A stretch of DNA of 64,000 nt. Origin: Proteiniclasticum ruminis DSM 24773. Lineage in GTDB: Bacteria > Bacillota > Clostridia > Clostridiales > Clostridiaceae. The notes beneath the pieces were generated by a model. The model saw nothing but the letters and a program-made list of their open reading frames with translations. It made no database searches and was not told where the DNA came from. A program made the position numbers and the translations under genes. The DNA lies in NCBI RefSeq assembly GCF_000701905.1, contig NZ_JNKC01000005.1, positions 124,001 to 188,000 of the forward strand, in the 5' to 3' direction. Below, piece by piece: positions 9,949 through 19,700 of this stretch (positions are counted from its first letter, which is position 1; every line of letters begins with the position of its first letter).

Positions 9949-11314
9949 AGACTCTTCTGGTCTCTTCTAGTTGTTTCAAATATTGCAATCTCTTATTGGA
10001 CATTTTTTGGGTCCGTACTCTTCTACGTCGTTTTCTTAGAACCAGCCCTAAAAGGAATAAGAGTGATCCGAGGAGGATGATGCTGAAAATCAGCAGGGAG
10101 ACAACTTTAACAACGGGATGGCTGAAAATAGAACTCTTTGATTCTTCTGCTTCTCCTTCTGGCGTCTCTTCTCCTTCGCTCGCAATAAGATGAATGTTAT
10201 CTTCACAGACAAGTTCGATTTCTCCGATGACCTCCTGTCCTAAGGTGACCTTCGCCACATGTACTGTTTCACCAGCCTTATAGTTCTGGCTGATTTCCAA
10301 ACCATCAAAGTTGATGACAGGCATCGGCGGATTGTCTGTACCACTGACATAATAAAAATCGTCTTTAGCAAACAGAGGAACAGACTCACCGTTGCTGAGC
10401 ATGGTATTTTCTAGAAGTTGACCTTTCGAATACAATTTGTGCACTTCTGTTTCCTGGAACGCCCATTCCAGAAGAGCCTTGGACTCTTGCCAGTAAGTTG
10501 CTTGATTTGGTGCTTCAAGCATTGTGACAACAAGCCTTCTGCCATCCTTCTCTGCAATTGCTGTCCATGAGAATCCTGCATCCGGTGTCCAACCAGTTTT
10601 CCCGAATATAATGGGTTCATAGTAGAACTTATTATTGGGATAGAGCATCTGATTTTTATTCGTTGCCCATCGGTTGGAGTCAGCAACAATATTTGTGAGA
10701 GGGAACATGTGACTTTTTTTCTGCCCCAGTTCAATCAGCTCATCATATTTCAAAACTTCAGCCATGATGAGAGACAGATCTTTCGCAGTGGTATAATTGT
10801 TGTTCTCTAAATTTTCAGAGTCAGAAAGTCCTGAAGGGTTATGGAATACTGTATCCGTCGCTCCAATTTCGTGTGCTCTTTTTGTCATTCGCTCAGCAAA
10901 CTTCTCTTTAGTTCCATCCACAGCTTCAGCAAGTGCTTCTGCCGCATCATTTGCTGAATGCAGAATTAGAGCATACAGGAGATCACTCACCATAATTTCC
11001 TCATTTTCCAGAAAACCCATGGAAGATCCTAGAGCATAAGGTGGATTTGGCCCGATGGTGACCATCTGATCCATTTCCAGGTTCTCGTATGCCAGTAAGG
11101 CAGTCATCACCTTTGTGGTGGAAGCAATCATATGACGGCTTAAACCATTTTTGTCATATACGACCTGACCGGAAGCTACATCCAGAACCACAATGGATTC
11201 AGAAAATGTTTCAGGGGGACTTGTGCTCGCCTTTACTTCCCAAAGTGGAAGCCCTAATAAACAAATTAGTGTCCAAATAAGTAAAATCTTCATAAATCTT
11301 ATGTAATGTTTCAA
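9947..11314 (-). CDS. D-alanyl-D-alanine carboxypeptidase (PBP5/DacA-type, S11)
   Basis: Penicillin-binding protein that trims the terminal D-Ala from peptidoglycan pentapeptides outside the cell. The 455-residue protein has an N-terminal signal peptide (about residues 8-29). The serine peptidase motifs are S65-T-T-K68, S120-A-N122 and K239-T-G241. A PBP5 C-terminal domain (about 285-370) follows, then an acidic linker, a transmembrane segment near 400-425 and an arginine-rich cytoplasmic tail. A true TM helix rather than an amphipathic anchor is a mild variation. The start is TTG at 11314, supported by GAGGTG eight bases upstream; the internal ATG at 11293 has no such site. It stands alone, divergent from the ComEA-like gene. 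Confidence 0.93.
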   Translation of the reverse strand: MKHYIRFMKILLIWTLICLLGLPLWEVKASTSPPETFSESIVVLDVASGQVVYDKNGLSRHMIASTTKVMTALLAYENLEMDQMVTIGPNPPYALGSSMGFLENEEIMVSDLLYALILHSANDAAEALAEAVDGTKEKFAERMTKRAHEIGATDTVFHNPSGLSDSENLENNNYTTAKDLSLIMAEVLKYDELIELGQKKSHMFPLTNIVADSNRWATNKNQMLYPNNKFYYEPIIFGKTGWTPDAGFSWTAIAEKDGRRLVVTMLEAPNQATYWQESKALLEWAFQETEVHKLYSKGQLLENTMLSNGESVPLFAKDDFYYVSGTDNPPMPVINFDGLEISQNYKAGETVHVAKVTLGQEVIGEIELVCEDNIHLIASEGEETPEGEAEESKSSIFSHPVVKVVSLLIFSIILLGSLLFLLGLVLRKRRRRVRTQKMSNKRLQYLKQLEETRRV

Positions 11315-11337
11315 TTTGTTAACACCTCGCTGTTGTA

Positions 11338-11346
11338 ATTATAACA
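11338..11346 (-). promoter_or_regulatory. Extended -10 promoter for the D,D-carboxypeptidase gene
   Basis: Read on the - strand this is TGTTATAAT, a consensus -10 with the TGn extension, about 25 bases upstream of the TTG start. No good -35 is seen at 17 bases. Confidence 0.5.
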
Positions 11347-11424
11347 AAATATTGAAATCAACTCTATAAAAAATCAAAACTTCTGCATAATATAAAAGAC
11401 TAAAATACTGGAGGTAAACAAAAC

Positions 11425-12006
11425 ATGCGAAGATGCTTAATTTTACTTTTGATGTTCCTCTTATTTTCTTTGTCTTCTGGCTGTGCTCTGGAACAGAAGA
11501 ATCTATACGCGGAAGAGGATCCGGAGAATGCCTCTGAAGTGATTTCTCCAGATCTTCCAAGTAAAGAAGAGCTGGAGCGTGAAATTATTGTAGAAATCAA
11601 AGGTGCCGTTCTAAGCCCAGGTGTATATCGTATGAAGGGTGACGCACGACTTCATGATCTTTACTTGAAAGCTGGAGGCGGAACTGAAACTGCCGAACTG
11701 CGTATGGTGAATCTAGCAATGCATATAGAAGACGGTGAATCCTTCTACATCCCAGAAAAAGGTGAGGAGATTATCATGATGACTTCTGATGTGCATGGGG
11801 ATCAAAAAGAGAGCAAGATCAATCTAAACACCGCTACAAGGGAAGAGCTCATGTCTGTCACAGGCATCGGCCCATCCACGGCAGACAATATCCTGGCTTA
11901 TCGAGAGAAGACCGGGAAGTTCAGTTCTGTGGAGGATCTTCTTCAGGTAGACAGGATTGGTGAAAAAACATTAGAGAAACTAAGAGATTTTTTCACGGTG
12001 AAGTAA
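11425..12006 (+). CDS. ComEA-like lipoprotein (SLBB plus helix-hairpin-helix DNA-binding)
   Basis: A 193-residue exported protein resembling ComEA, the surface DNA receptor of competence systems. The signal peptide ends in SLSSGC with Cys20, a likely lipobox, so it should be anchored in the outer face of the membrane. An SLBB fold spans about 52-115 (IVEIKGAVLSPGVYRM). Two HhH motifs span about 130-193 (NLNTATREELMSVTGIGPSTA and a second VDRIGEKTLEKL). GGAGGT at 11410-11415 precedes the ATG. Canonical comEA is followed by comEC; here gltX on the other strand follows, and a stand-alone ComEC-type hydrolase lies 1.7 kb away. It may bind DNA for uptake or simply be a surface DNA-binding protein. 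Confidence 0.85.
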   Translation: MRRCLILLLMFLLFSLSSGCALEQKNLYAEEDPENASEVISPDLPSKEELEREIIVEIKGAVLSPGVYRMKGDARLHDLYLKAGGGTETAELRMVNLAMHIEDGESFYIPEKGEEIIMMTSDVHGDQKESKINLNTATREELMSVTGIGPSTADNILAYREKTGKFSSVEDLLQVDRIGEKTLEKLRDFFTVK

Positions 12007-12037
12007 CTAGGGGCACTTATCCGAGATCATGATATGG

Positions 12038-12074
12038 AAAAAGCAGCTAAAATGAACATTTTAACTGCTTTTTT
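12038..12074. terminator. Bidirectional terminator between comEA-like gene and gltX
   Basis: AAAAAGCAGCTAAAAT and ATTTTAACTGCTTTTT pair over 16 bases with one G-U, closing a GAAC tetraloop, with A and T runs on both sides. It sits between convergent genes. Confidence 0.85.
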
Positions 12075-12117
12075 AAGTGTCTTGAAAAATCGTGTGACTC
12101 TATTCTGTTATATTCTG

Positions 12118-13584
12118 TTATTGAAGTTCTTTCTTCAGAAGGTCCATACCGATTCTGATTCGCTCCAGGGATTCTGTTTTCCCAAGAATATCCGCAGCTT
12201 CAAATGCTCCACCAGGAGTGAACTGCTTTCCGGATAAAGCGGTTCTGATCGGCCAGAGCATCTGGCCATTCTTAAGGCCCAGCTCCTTCACTTTATTGAG
12301 AACAATCTCATGAAGATTCTCCAAGGTCCATGCATCTTCCGGTATACTTTCAAGAACTGGCAGGATCGTCTCCAGTGAAGACAGAGCGACAGTGCTGTCT
12401 GTTTTCATCTTCTTATGGGTATAAAGGTCTGTAGAATACTCTGGAAGTGCATAGAAGAAATCAAGCTGACCCTCAATCTCTGCAAGGACCTCCACACGAT
12501 TGTGCAGAATTTCAGCAATCTTCATCGTATTGAGCGGTTTCTCCTTAATATCCTTCAAGATATAAGGAAGTGCAAGAGTATGGAACTCTTCCAAGGACAT
12601 CTTTTTCAAGTACTCCCCATTCATCCATCTCAGTTTTTCTGAATCAAAAATCGCAGGGCTTTTATTGATGTTCTTATAGTTGAATATTTCAACCAGCTCT
12701 TCCAAGGAGAAAATCTCTTGTGTAGTTCCAGGATTCCAACCAAGAAGGGAGATGTAGTTCATGACCGCTTCCTTCAGATATCCTTTTCCTAGAAGATCCT
12801 CAAAAGATGCGTCTCCTGTTCTCTTGGAAAGCTTATGCTGAGCATCCTTCATAATAGGAGGACAGTGAACATACACGGGCACATTCCATCCAAAAGCCTC
12901 ATAAAGACGATTGTATTTAGGGGAAGAGGAGAGATACTCACTTCCTCTTACCACATGGGTGATCTCCATCAGGTGGTCATCCACCACATTGGCAAAGTTG
13001 TATGTGGGCAGTCCATCGCTTTTTAAAAGCACCATATCTTCAAGTTCTTCATTATCAACACTGATGGTGCCATAGATGACATCTTCAAACTTTGTCACAC
13101 CTTCAGTGGGGTTATTCTGTCTGATGACATAAGGAAGTCCTTTACTCAGGTTCTCTTCCACTTCATCCTCACTCAGCCCACAGCAGTGCTTGTCGTACTT
13201 AAACGGCTTTTTCTGCACTTCTGCATTCTCTCGCAGCATATCCAGACGTTCCTTCGTACAGAAACAGTAATACGCTTCTTTCTTTTCCACCAGTTCAAGC
13301 GCATATTTCTTATAAAGATCTCTACGTTCACTTTGCACATAGGGGCCAAAGTCTCCGCCTACATCTGGACCTTCATCATGAATCAGTCCCGTATCTTTCA
13401 GTGTCTTGAAGATCACATCCACTGCACCTTCCACATAACGCTCCTGATCTGTATCCTCAATTCTCAGTATGAAATCTCCACCCTCATGCTTTGCAATCAA
13501 ATAAGCATAAAGTGCTGTTCTTAAATTACCCACATGCATGTAGCCCGTTGGGCTGGGGGCAAATCTTGTTCTAATTTTGCTCAT
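12118..13584 (-). CDS. gltX: Glutamyl-tRNA synthetase
   Basis: Class I aminoacyl-tRNA synthetase that charges tRNA-Glu (and often tRNA-Gln in Clostridia). The 488-residue length is normal. The HIGH-type motif is [15 protein letters not shown] (H17 to N20) and the KMSKS-type motif is KLSKRTG near residue 250. A C-terminal anticodon-binding helical domain follows. The ATG is preceded by AAGGAGG. The promoter (13644-13671, - strand) overlaps the end of the upstream hydrolase gene, and the short leader contains a perfect 10-bp hairpin; no T-box is present. Confidence 0.97.
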   Translation of the reverse strand: MSKIRTRFAPSPTGYMHVGNLRTALYAYLIAKHEGGDFILRIEDTDQERYVEGAVDVIFKTLKDTGLIHDEGPDVGGDFGPYVQSERRDLYKKYALELVEKKEAYYCFCTKERLDMLRENAEVQKKPFKYDKHCCGLSEDEVEENLSKGLPYVIRQNNPTEGVTKFEDVIYGTISVDNEELEDMVLLKSDGLPTYNFANVVDDHLMEITHVVRGSEYLSSSPKYNRLYEAFGWNVPVYVHCPPIMKDAQHKLSKRTGDASFEDLLGKGYLKEAVMNYISLLGWNPGTTQEIFSLEELVEIFNYKNINKSPAIFDSEKLRWMNGEYLKKMSLEEFHTLALPYILKDIKEKPLNTMKIAEILHNRVEVLAEIEGQLDFFYALPEYSTDLYTHKKMKTDSTVALSSLETILPVLESIPEDAWTLENLHEIVLNKVKELGLKNGQMLWPIRTALSGKQFTPGGAFEAADILGKTESLERIRIGMDLLKKELQ

Positions 13585-13606
13585 AATGGCCTCCTTACAG
13601 ATTAAA

Positions 13607-13631
13607 GAAGTTTTGGTCTGCCCAAAACTTC
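13607..13631 (-). promoter_or_regulatory. Perfect hairpin in the gltX leader
   Basis: GAAGTTTTGG and CCAAAACTTC form a perfect 10-bp stem with a 5-base loop. On the - strand it lies between the -10 box and the ribosome binding site of gltX and is followed by CTTTAATC. It may terminate transcripts from the upstream hydrolase gene, attenuate gltX or protect its mRNA. Confidence 0.55.
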
Positions 13632-13643
13632 ATCGTCATTCTC

Positions 13644-13671
13644 ATTATACTATCCATCGGATTTCTGTCAA
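13644..13671 (-). promoter_or_regulatory. Promoter for gltX
   Basis: On the - strand TTGACA (13671-13666) and TATAAT (13649-13644) are separated by 16 bases, a consensus housekeeping promoter. The -35 box overlaps the stop codon of the upstream hydrolase gene. Confidence 0.8.
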
Positions 13672-14561
13672 TTACGAAGGGGAATCACTTCTTTGCCGTT
13701 GGAACCAAAGACAACGCTTCCCAAATCTTCCGTCAGTAGTGTCTTAATTCCCAGCGCACCATAGCGTTCCAGAATCTCAGGAGAGGGAAGATTATGATCA
13801 TTTCCAAGCCCCGAGGTAACTACACCATACCGCGGCGCCACTTTCTCAAGAAAAGCCTGCGAACTGCTGGTTTTGGAACCATGGTGGGGAACCTTCATCA
13901 CCTCTGCTTCAAGTGGTATGCCAAGTCTCAGAACTTCCTGTTCAATAAGCTCCTCTGCATCCGCCGTGAAAAGAAATGCATTGCTGCCAACCACAAGTCT
14001 CATGATGGGTGAGTAATTATTGGGGTTCAGATAGGTGTCCCGGTTTGGAGACAAGAATTCCATACGGATGTCCTTGCTGAAATTGAGAGTCATACCGCCT
14101 TGAATATAAAGGGGCTCCAGCCCATGATTCTTTACTTCACTCATCATCTGCTGAAAGGATTTTGTGACAAGATGCTTATCCGGCATGTAAAAAGACCGGA
14201 CATCAAAAGCTCGGAGCACCTCTCCCATACCACCGATATGATCCTCATGGGGATGGGTCGCAATCACATAGTCCAGTTTTTCCACATCATAACTTCTCAG
14301 ATACTCAATTATCTTCTCCGCGTGTTCCTTCTCGCCAGCGTCAATGAGCATGGTCTGACCCAAAACTTCAATAAATGTGGCGTCTCCCTGACCAATGTCA
14401 ATGAAATGAACTTTTACAGGCAGGGGAGAATTCTGGATTCTTTCAACTTCAGATGTTTTCTCGACCCCAACAATGCCATAGTCCAGAAAAAAGTATATGC
14501 CTGCAAGACCCGCAAGCAGTAAAACTATCAGTATCATAGGAAAATAACTTCTTTTTCTCAT
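13668..14561 (-). CDS. Secreted/anchored ComEC-type metallo-beta-lactamase-fold hydrolase
   Basis: A 297-residue protein with one N-terminal transmembrane/signal segment (about 7-29), then a metallo-beta-lactamase domain of the ComEC/Rec2 C-terminal type. Metal-binding signature H103-P-H105-E-D107-H108 is intact, preceded by VHFIDIGQGDATFIE; later motifs FTADAEE and KVPHHGSKTSS fit the family. The polytopic competence domain of full ComEC is absent. Related stand-alone proteins are thought to be extracellular nucleases or phosphodiesterases; the substrate here is unknown. AAAGGGA precedes the ATG. With the ComEA-like lipoprotein nearby it could help degrade or scavenge external DNA. That link is inference. 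Confidence 0.85.
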   Translation of the reverse strand: MRKRSYFPMILIVLLLAGLAGIYFFLDYGIVGVEKTSEVERIQNSPLPVKVHFIDIGQGDATFIEVLGQTMLIDAGEKEHAEKIIEYLRSYDVEKLDYVIATHPHEDHIGGMGEVLRAFDVRSFYMPDKHLVTKSFQQMMSEVKNHGLEPLYIQGGMTLNFSKDIRMEFLSPNRDTYLNPNNYSPIMRLVVGSNAFLFTADAEELIEQEVLRLGIPLEAEVMKVPHHGSKTSSSQAFLEKVAPRYGVVTSGLGNDHNLPSPEILERYGALGIKTLLTEDLGSVVFGSNGKEVIPLRN

Positions 14562-14709
14562 GGCTCATTCCCTTTCTTTTCATCTTCTTATTTTACCATT
14601 AATTTCATGCTTTCTGAACACATTCCTCCGTTGTACTGCTAATTATGGAAAAAAGCCATTATAATATTCGATGAGACACAAAATCATAGGATAAAAAGAA
14701 GAAATCACT

Positions 14710-14715
14710 TATAAT
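14710..14715 (+). promoter_or_regulatory. Possible -10 box for plsC
   Basis: TATAAT lies 33 bases upstream of the plsC ATG. A matching -35 is poor, so this is tentative. Confidence 0.35.
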
Positions 14716-14748
14716 AGAACTAGTTCAAATGGAAGAGGAGAGAAGAAC

Positions 14749-15492
14749 ATGCTTTTTGACATTATTGCAAAACTCCGTTTCGGATTGTCTCTGATCCGCC
14801 TTTGGTTCAGACTGATTTGGGCGAAACGAAGGAAACAGAGCCTTTCAAAAGATGAATACTATCATGAGATTGTAAAGAAAGCGGAAATCCATACCGGCGA
14901 ACTGATAAAGTATTCAAAAATGAATCTTACAGTGGATGGTCTGGAGAATATCCCAGATGAACCTGTGATCTTTATGGGGAATCATCAGTCTTATATCGAT
15001 ATATATGTAACGGTCAATGCCCTGATCCAAAAAATCAAGTCCCGTCATCTGACCCTCATTGGGAAGAAGGAGATTCTGAAAATGCCTATCATAGGCAGAT
15101 TAGGCACAGAGATGGACGTTCTATACCTGGACCGTGAGAATGCCCGTGAAGGATTAAAAACGATTCTGGAGGCCATCAGGCGCGTCAAAGAGGAGCATCA
15201 CGATGTGCTTATCTACCCAGAAGGAACCAGAAGCAAGTCCAGAAAGATGAATGAGTTCCACAAGGGAAGCTTTAAAATCGCTCAAAAGTCTGGTGCTGCT
15301 ATTGTTCCTATGGTGGTTAATGATGCGTATAAAGTTTTCGAGGAAACCTATCGGGTGAAACCCAATGTTCCCGTCCATCTGAGATTTCTGCCTCCGATCT
15401 ATCTCAGTGAGCTGGATCCTGAGGATGAGAAAAACATCGATCAGATTCTTTCAGAAAGAATCCAAAAAGAGCTGGATAGCTGGAACAGCTGA
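14749..15492 (+). CDS. plsC: 1-acyl-sn-glycerol-3-phosphate acyltransferase
   Basis: Adds the second acyl chain to lysophosphatidic acid, producing phosphatidic acid for membrane lipids. The 247-residue protein has the acyltransferase motif NHQSYID (H79-x4-D84), the glycerol-phosphate binding motif YPEGTRSKS near residue 160, and an N-terminal hydrophobic amphipathic segment for membrane attachment. A purine-rich site GGAAGAGGAGAG precedes the ATG. It is monocistronic, ending in a strong hairpin. Confidence 0.93.
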   Translation: MLFDIIAKLRFGLSLIRLWFRLIWAKRRKQSLSKDEYYHEIVKKAEIHTGELIKYSKMNLTVDGLENIPDEPVIFMGNHQSYIDIYVTVNALIQKIKSRHLTLIGKKEILKMPIIGRLGTEMDVLYLDRENAREGLKTILEAIRRVKEEHHDVLIYPEGTRSKSRKMNEFHKGSFKIAQKSGAAIVPMVVNDAYKVFEETYRVKPNVPVHLRFLPPIYLSELDPEDEKNIDQILSERIQKELDSWNS

Positions 15493-15501
15493 GTTCATAT
15501 A

Positions 15502-15533
15502 AAAAAAGCAACACCGCAGAAGTGTTGCTTTTT
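15502..15533. terminator. Bidirectional terminator between plsC and the Lrp-type gene
   Basis: AAAAAAGCAACAC (15502-15514) pairs with GTGTTGCTTTTT (15522-15533). The stem is flanked by A and T runs and lies between convergent genes. Confidence 0.85.
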
Positions 15534-15536
15534 ATA

Positions 15537-16004
15537 TTACAGCTTTATATTTCGGTCCAGCGGCTGAGAAAGGGAAATGAAGGTATCGGTTCTCTGCACT
15601 CCGCTGATCACATTGATGCTGTTCAGCAGAAGGTCTTGCAGATGAGCGATGTTCTTGCATACAAGCTTCGTGAAAATGGAGTAATCTCCTGTAGTGTAGT
15701 GAAGCTCCACAATCTCATTGATTTTTGAAAGCTCGTCAATGGCCGCCTGGAAAGAAGAACTCTTGTCCAGATAAATTCCAACAAAACAGCACACATCATA
15801 GCCTAATTTTGGCATATCCAAAAGAATCTTCGTGCCTTTGATAATCCCCAAATCTTCCATTTTCTTCATTCTGACATGAATTGTTCCACCAGAAACATGG
15901 CAAACTCTTGCGATCTCAAGATATGGTGTTCTGGCGTCTTTGATGAGAATCTCCAATATCTGCAGATCCAAATCATCTAAGTTAATACCTGCGTGACTTG
16001 TCAT
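15537..16004 (-). CDS. Lrp/AsnC-family transcriptional regulator
   Basis: A 155-residue regulator with an N-terminal winged helix-turn-helix (about 8-60, including ARVCHVSGGTIHVRMKKMEDLG) and a C-terminal RAM effector domain (about 70-145). The family senses amino acids or related small molecules and acts as octamers. GGGGGTG precedes the ATG. A TATAAT read on the - strand at 16037-16032 is a likely -10. The AT-rich 240-bp divergent region before the small membrane protein gene is where it would be expected to bind its own promoter. The ligand cannot be predicted. Confidence 0.92.
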   Translation of the reverse strand: MTSHAGINLDDLDLQILEILIKDARTPYLEIARVCHVSGGTIHVRMKKMEDLGIIKGTKILLDMPKLGYDVCCFVGIYLDKSSSFQAAIDELSKINEIVELHYTTGDYSIFTKLVCKNIAHLQDLLLNSINVISGVQRTDTFISLSQPLDRNIKL

Positions 16005-16247
16005 AATGCACCCCCATAATCGATATAACTTATTATATCAAATAAAATGACATAAAATAATAATATCGTAAAAAAAATATTATTTTTCCATGGAATTTAT
16101 AATACACAAAAAATAACGATTTGTCTAGATACTCTTTTGAAAAACAAAGTATTGTTACGATCTTCACAAGAATAATTATGCAAGCGCTGTACTTGCCAAG
16201 TTTATAGAAATATCCTAAAATAAGAGGGAACTGAGGAGGTTTTAATC

Positions 16248-16631
16248 TTGAATTGGAACAATTTACTTATGGTATTTGCACTTTCTATCGGTATTTTCGT
16301 GGTATATTCCATGGCCAATCTCTACTTCTTGAGTAAAATCAAGATCAACAAATGGATTGTACTGGTCCTGGGACTGTTCTTTCTGTTCATTGGTCTGATT
16401 GTACCAGCATATACCGACAACAAGTTCTTGAATTATCTGCCAACCGGAATCTTTGTCTTCTTATTCCTGTGGTATGCGGATCTTTCAGGTCTCTCAAAAA
16501 TCGGAGTGCCAAAAGAAAAAGCTCAAAATACACAAGTCATCAAACCAAAGGCTAAGCCAAACAAGCTGAAGTATGCGGATGAAAAAGACATCATCCGGGA
16601 CAATGGAAAAGGCAAAAAGAAAAAGAAATAA
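16248..16631 (+). CDS. Small membrane protein with lysine-rich tail, unknown function
   Basis: A 127-residue protein I do not recognise. It has three hydrophobic segments (about 5-27, 36-53 and 62-78) and then a basic cytoplasmic tail that ends in GKGKKKKK. The start is TTG at 16248, justified by GAGGAGGT seven bases upstream. It is divergent from the Lrp-type regulator and ends in its own strong terminator, so it is expressed alone. Being divergent from a local regulator makes it a candidate regulatory target. Confidence 0.75.
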   Translation: MNWNNLLMVFALSIGIFVVYSMANLYFLSKIKINKWIVLVLGLFFLFIGLIVPAYTDNKFLNYLPTGIFVFLFLWYADLSGLSKIGVPKEKAQNTQVIKPKAKPNKLKYADEKDIIRDNGKGKKKKK

Positions 16632-16650
16632 CAAAATGGTTTGAAGTGAT

Positions 16651-16683
16651 AAACCCCCGATGCCTAAAAGCATCGGGGGTTTT
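16651..16683. terminator. Bidirectional terminator between small membrane protein gene and nrdJ
   Basis: AAACCCCCGATGC and GCATCGGGGGTTT form a perfect 13-bp stem with a 6-base loop, between convergent genes. Confidence 0.9.
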
Positions 16684-16704
16684 CGCTGTCCTATGAGTTT
16701 AATT

Positions 16705-19700
16705 TTATGAGCAACCAGTTGTGGTTCCACAGTCAAGGCATACTTTACAGGTGCCATTTTTCACCATTCTCGTACTCTGACAGGTAGGGCAGACGGAGTC
16801 GTAAATCTTCTCTCCGTTTTTCTCCGCATCTTTAATGATGTCTTTCACATCACGTTCATCCACCACGAGAGAAAGCTGCTTTGTGGGCACTTCTTCAAAC
16901 TGTGCGTTGACAAATCGGGATCTGGATCTTGTCAGCACATCATTTTCTTCCGGTTTGATCTGAACTCTGGAGAAATCTCCAAGTTCAATATCAATGACCT
17001 TTGAAATCAGGTCAGAGATAGAACTCACATTTTTGATGTATGGATGCTTGGACACAAATCCATATGGCTCATATTTCTGGCCTCTCAGCATTTTAGAAAT
17101 ATCCTTTGGTGGGATATGATACTGGAGCATCACAGAAATAGTCTTTGATAAAGAGTTCAGAAGTCCAGTGATGAGTGTTCCTTCACGGTCCGTAGTCATA
17201 TAGATTTCTGAAATTTCTCCACGTACATTTCTGTTCACGGTAATATATACTTTAACATCCTCAATCTGTGCTGGATGTGTATGTCCAGCCCGAATGCCAG
17301 TCATCTTTTCTCTTCTGTTTCCTGCTACACTGGATGCTTTTGGCATATGGTTTTTTGCTTCTTTCGCATAAGACAGAAGAGCATCATATGTAAGATTCTC
17401 CAGGCTCAGATTCTCATCTTTGAAGTCGATCTTGGTGTTCAAAGGCTGTGCGAATTTGGATCCATCACGGTAGAGGGAAATACCTTTCACGCCAGTTTCC
17501 CAGGATCGGATGTGCACTTCTTTGAAATCTTCCACTGTCGCTTCCCTTGGCAGATTGACAGTTTTGGAGATGGCACCGGATACCAGTGGGGTAAGAGCCG
17601 CCACCATGTATACATGTCCATAGTGATGGATGAATCTCTTTCCTGTTCCACAAACATTCGCAGTATCAAAGATCGGATAGTGTTCTTCTTTCAAATGAGG
17701 AGCACCTTCAATCTTCCCATCCATAACCATACCATTTTCTTCCTTGCCCACATAGTCCATGATGTCTTTGATTTCATCCCGGCTGTAGCCAAGGTTCTTC
17801 AGCGCCACTTCGATGATAGGGTTCGCAATGGTCATATATCCGCCGCCAACCAGTTTCTTGTAAACAACATGAGAGAAGAAAGGTTCAATGGATGTGGCTG
17901 CACAGTCCATCGCGAAGGAGATGGTACCAGTAGGAGCAATTACACTCACCTGAGCATTTCTATATCCATACTTTTCACCCTGTTCCACAGCTTCCATCCA
18001 GGATTCTTTCAGTGTGTCACTAAGTTCCACATGTCCAATATTCTGAAGAACACCATGGTTCACTCTAAATGGCTCATAGTGGAGTTCTTCCAGATCCGAG
18101 TCCAGAGCGCCTGCAACTCTTGCATGGTTTCTGATGACACGGTTCATATAAGGTTTGTTGATGCCGTATTTCTCAAAGGTGCCCACTGCCTTTGCCATAA
18201 GAGCGGAGACATGATAGCTTTCTCCAGTAATCAGTCCCATAATGGCTGCAGACAATGCTCTAGCTTCCTCAGAATCATAAGGAATGCCTAGCGCCATGAG
18301 CAGGGAAGCACTGTTTGCAAGGCCTAGCCCTGTAGTTCTGAACATATAGGTCTTTCTTGCGATATCCACGGTAGGGAACTGTCCCCAGTGGATGGACGCC
18401 TCCAGCAGCAGCTGGTTGAGTCCGATCATATGCTTCAGACCTCTCACATCCAGATGGTTTTTCTCCACATCGTAGAATCTGTATATATTAAGAGAAGCAA
18501 GATTGCAGCTGGTGTCATCCAAGAATGCATACTCTCCGCATGGGTTGGTGGAGTTCAGCATGTTGTGCTTTGCATACAGTTCTCCATCTTCTCCGGCAGG
18601 GCAGGTATGCCATGCATTGAATGTATCTGTGAACTGAGGGGCAGGGTCAGCAGATTTACAAGCGGCATCATTGAACTCTTCCCAGAGCTTTGCCACTTCA
18701 ATGTCACGATTGACTCTTTCATCTACTCTTCCTTTGAGTGTGATGGTTTCATTCGGATTTTCCCCAAGGTTTCTCACCTTTCTCATGAAGTCATCTGAGA
18801 TTCTCAAGGAGTTGTTTGAATTCTGACCAGATACCGTCTCGTAAGCTTCTCCATCGATATCCGCATCATAACCCATCTTGGATAATGCACGAACCTTGTC
18901 TTCCTCTTTTGCTTTCCAAAGAATGAACTCTTCAATCTCTGGATGGTCAATATCAAGACAAACCATCTTCGCTGCTCTTCTTGTGGTTCCACCGGATTTG
19001 ATGGCACCCGCATTTCTGTCAAGTCCCTTCAGGAAGCTCATGAGCCCTGAGGAAACACCACCACCAGTCAGTTTTTCACCAATGGCTCTGATGTTTGAGA
19101 AGTTTGTTCCAGTTCCTGAACCGCCTTTAAAAAGTTTGGTTTCTGTCACATACTGCTCTGAGATGGAATGATCTCCAAGAAGCTTGTCTTCAATGGAAAG
19201 TATAAAGCAGGCTGATGCCTGTGTTCTTGAATAGGTGTCTTTGGACTTGACCACTTTTTTCTCAGCTTCATCATAGTAGAAGAGGTCATTTTGTCCGCCT
19301 GTGATACCATAGCTTAAATGAAGCCCTGTGTTGAACCACTGGGGTGAGTTTGGCGCATACATCTGATTCAGCAGTCCGTAGACCATTTCATCATAATAGA
19401 TATCCTTTTCATCGTCTGTTGTGATGATTCCTTCATCCACAAGAGATTCTGTCCAGAAATTCACCATTCTGTGAGCTACCATACGCATGGAGTTTTCATA
19501 TCCAAGCTCATTGTTCACGCCAGCTTTTCTGAAGTACTTGGAAGCAATAATATCCACGGCATTTTGGGAGTAATGTGCAGGAAACTCCAAATCTTTCATA
19601 TCTACCAGAACCTTACCGGTCTTATGATTTTTCAGAAGCACATCTCTTTTGGTCCATTCAAACAGATCATATACAGTTTTGTCTTTATTATTCTCCAGCT

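Noticed and set aside
12101-12120. Tandem 10-mer TATTCTGTTA x2 at the gltX stop
   Set aside because: Only two short copies; no sign of a larger repeat array or attachment site.
12034-12237. Small + strand ORF beginning in the terminator after the comEA-like gene
   Set aside because: It spans the terminator hairpin and the 3' end of gltX on the other strand, and has no ribosome binding site.
17275-18291. Long open frame (about 338 codons) on the + strand inside nrdJ
   Set aside because: It is antisense to a well-supported gene, has no ribosome binding site and encodes a low-complexity, His/Phe/Cys-rich product; a shadow of nrdJ codon use.
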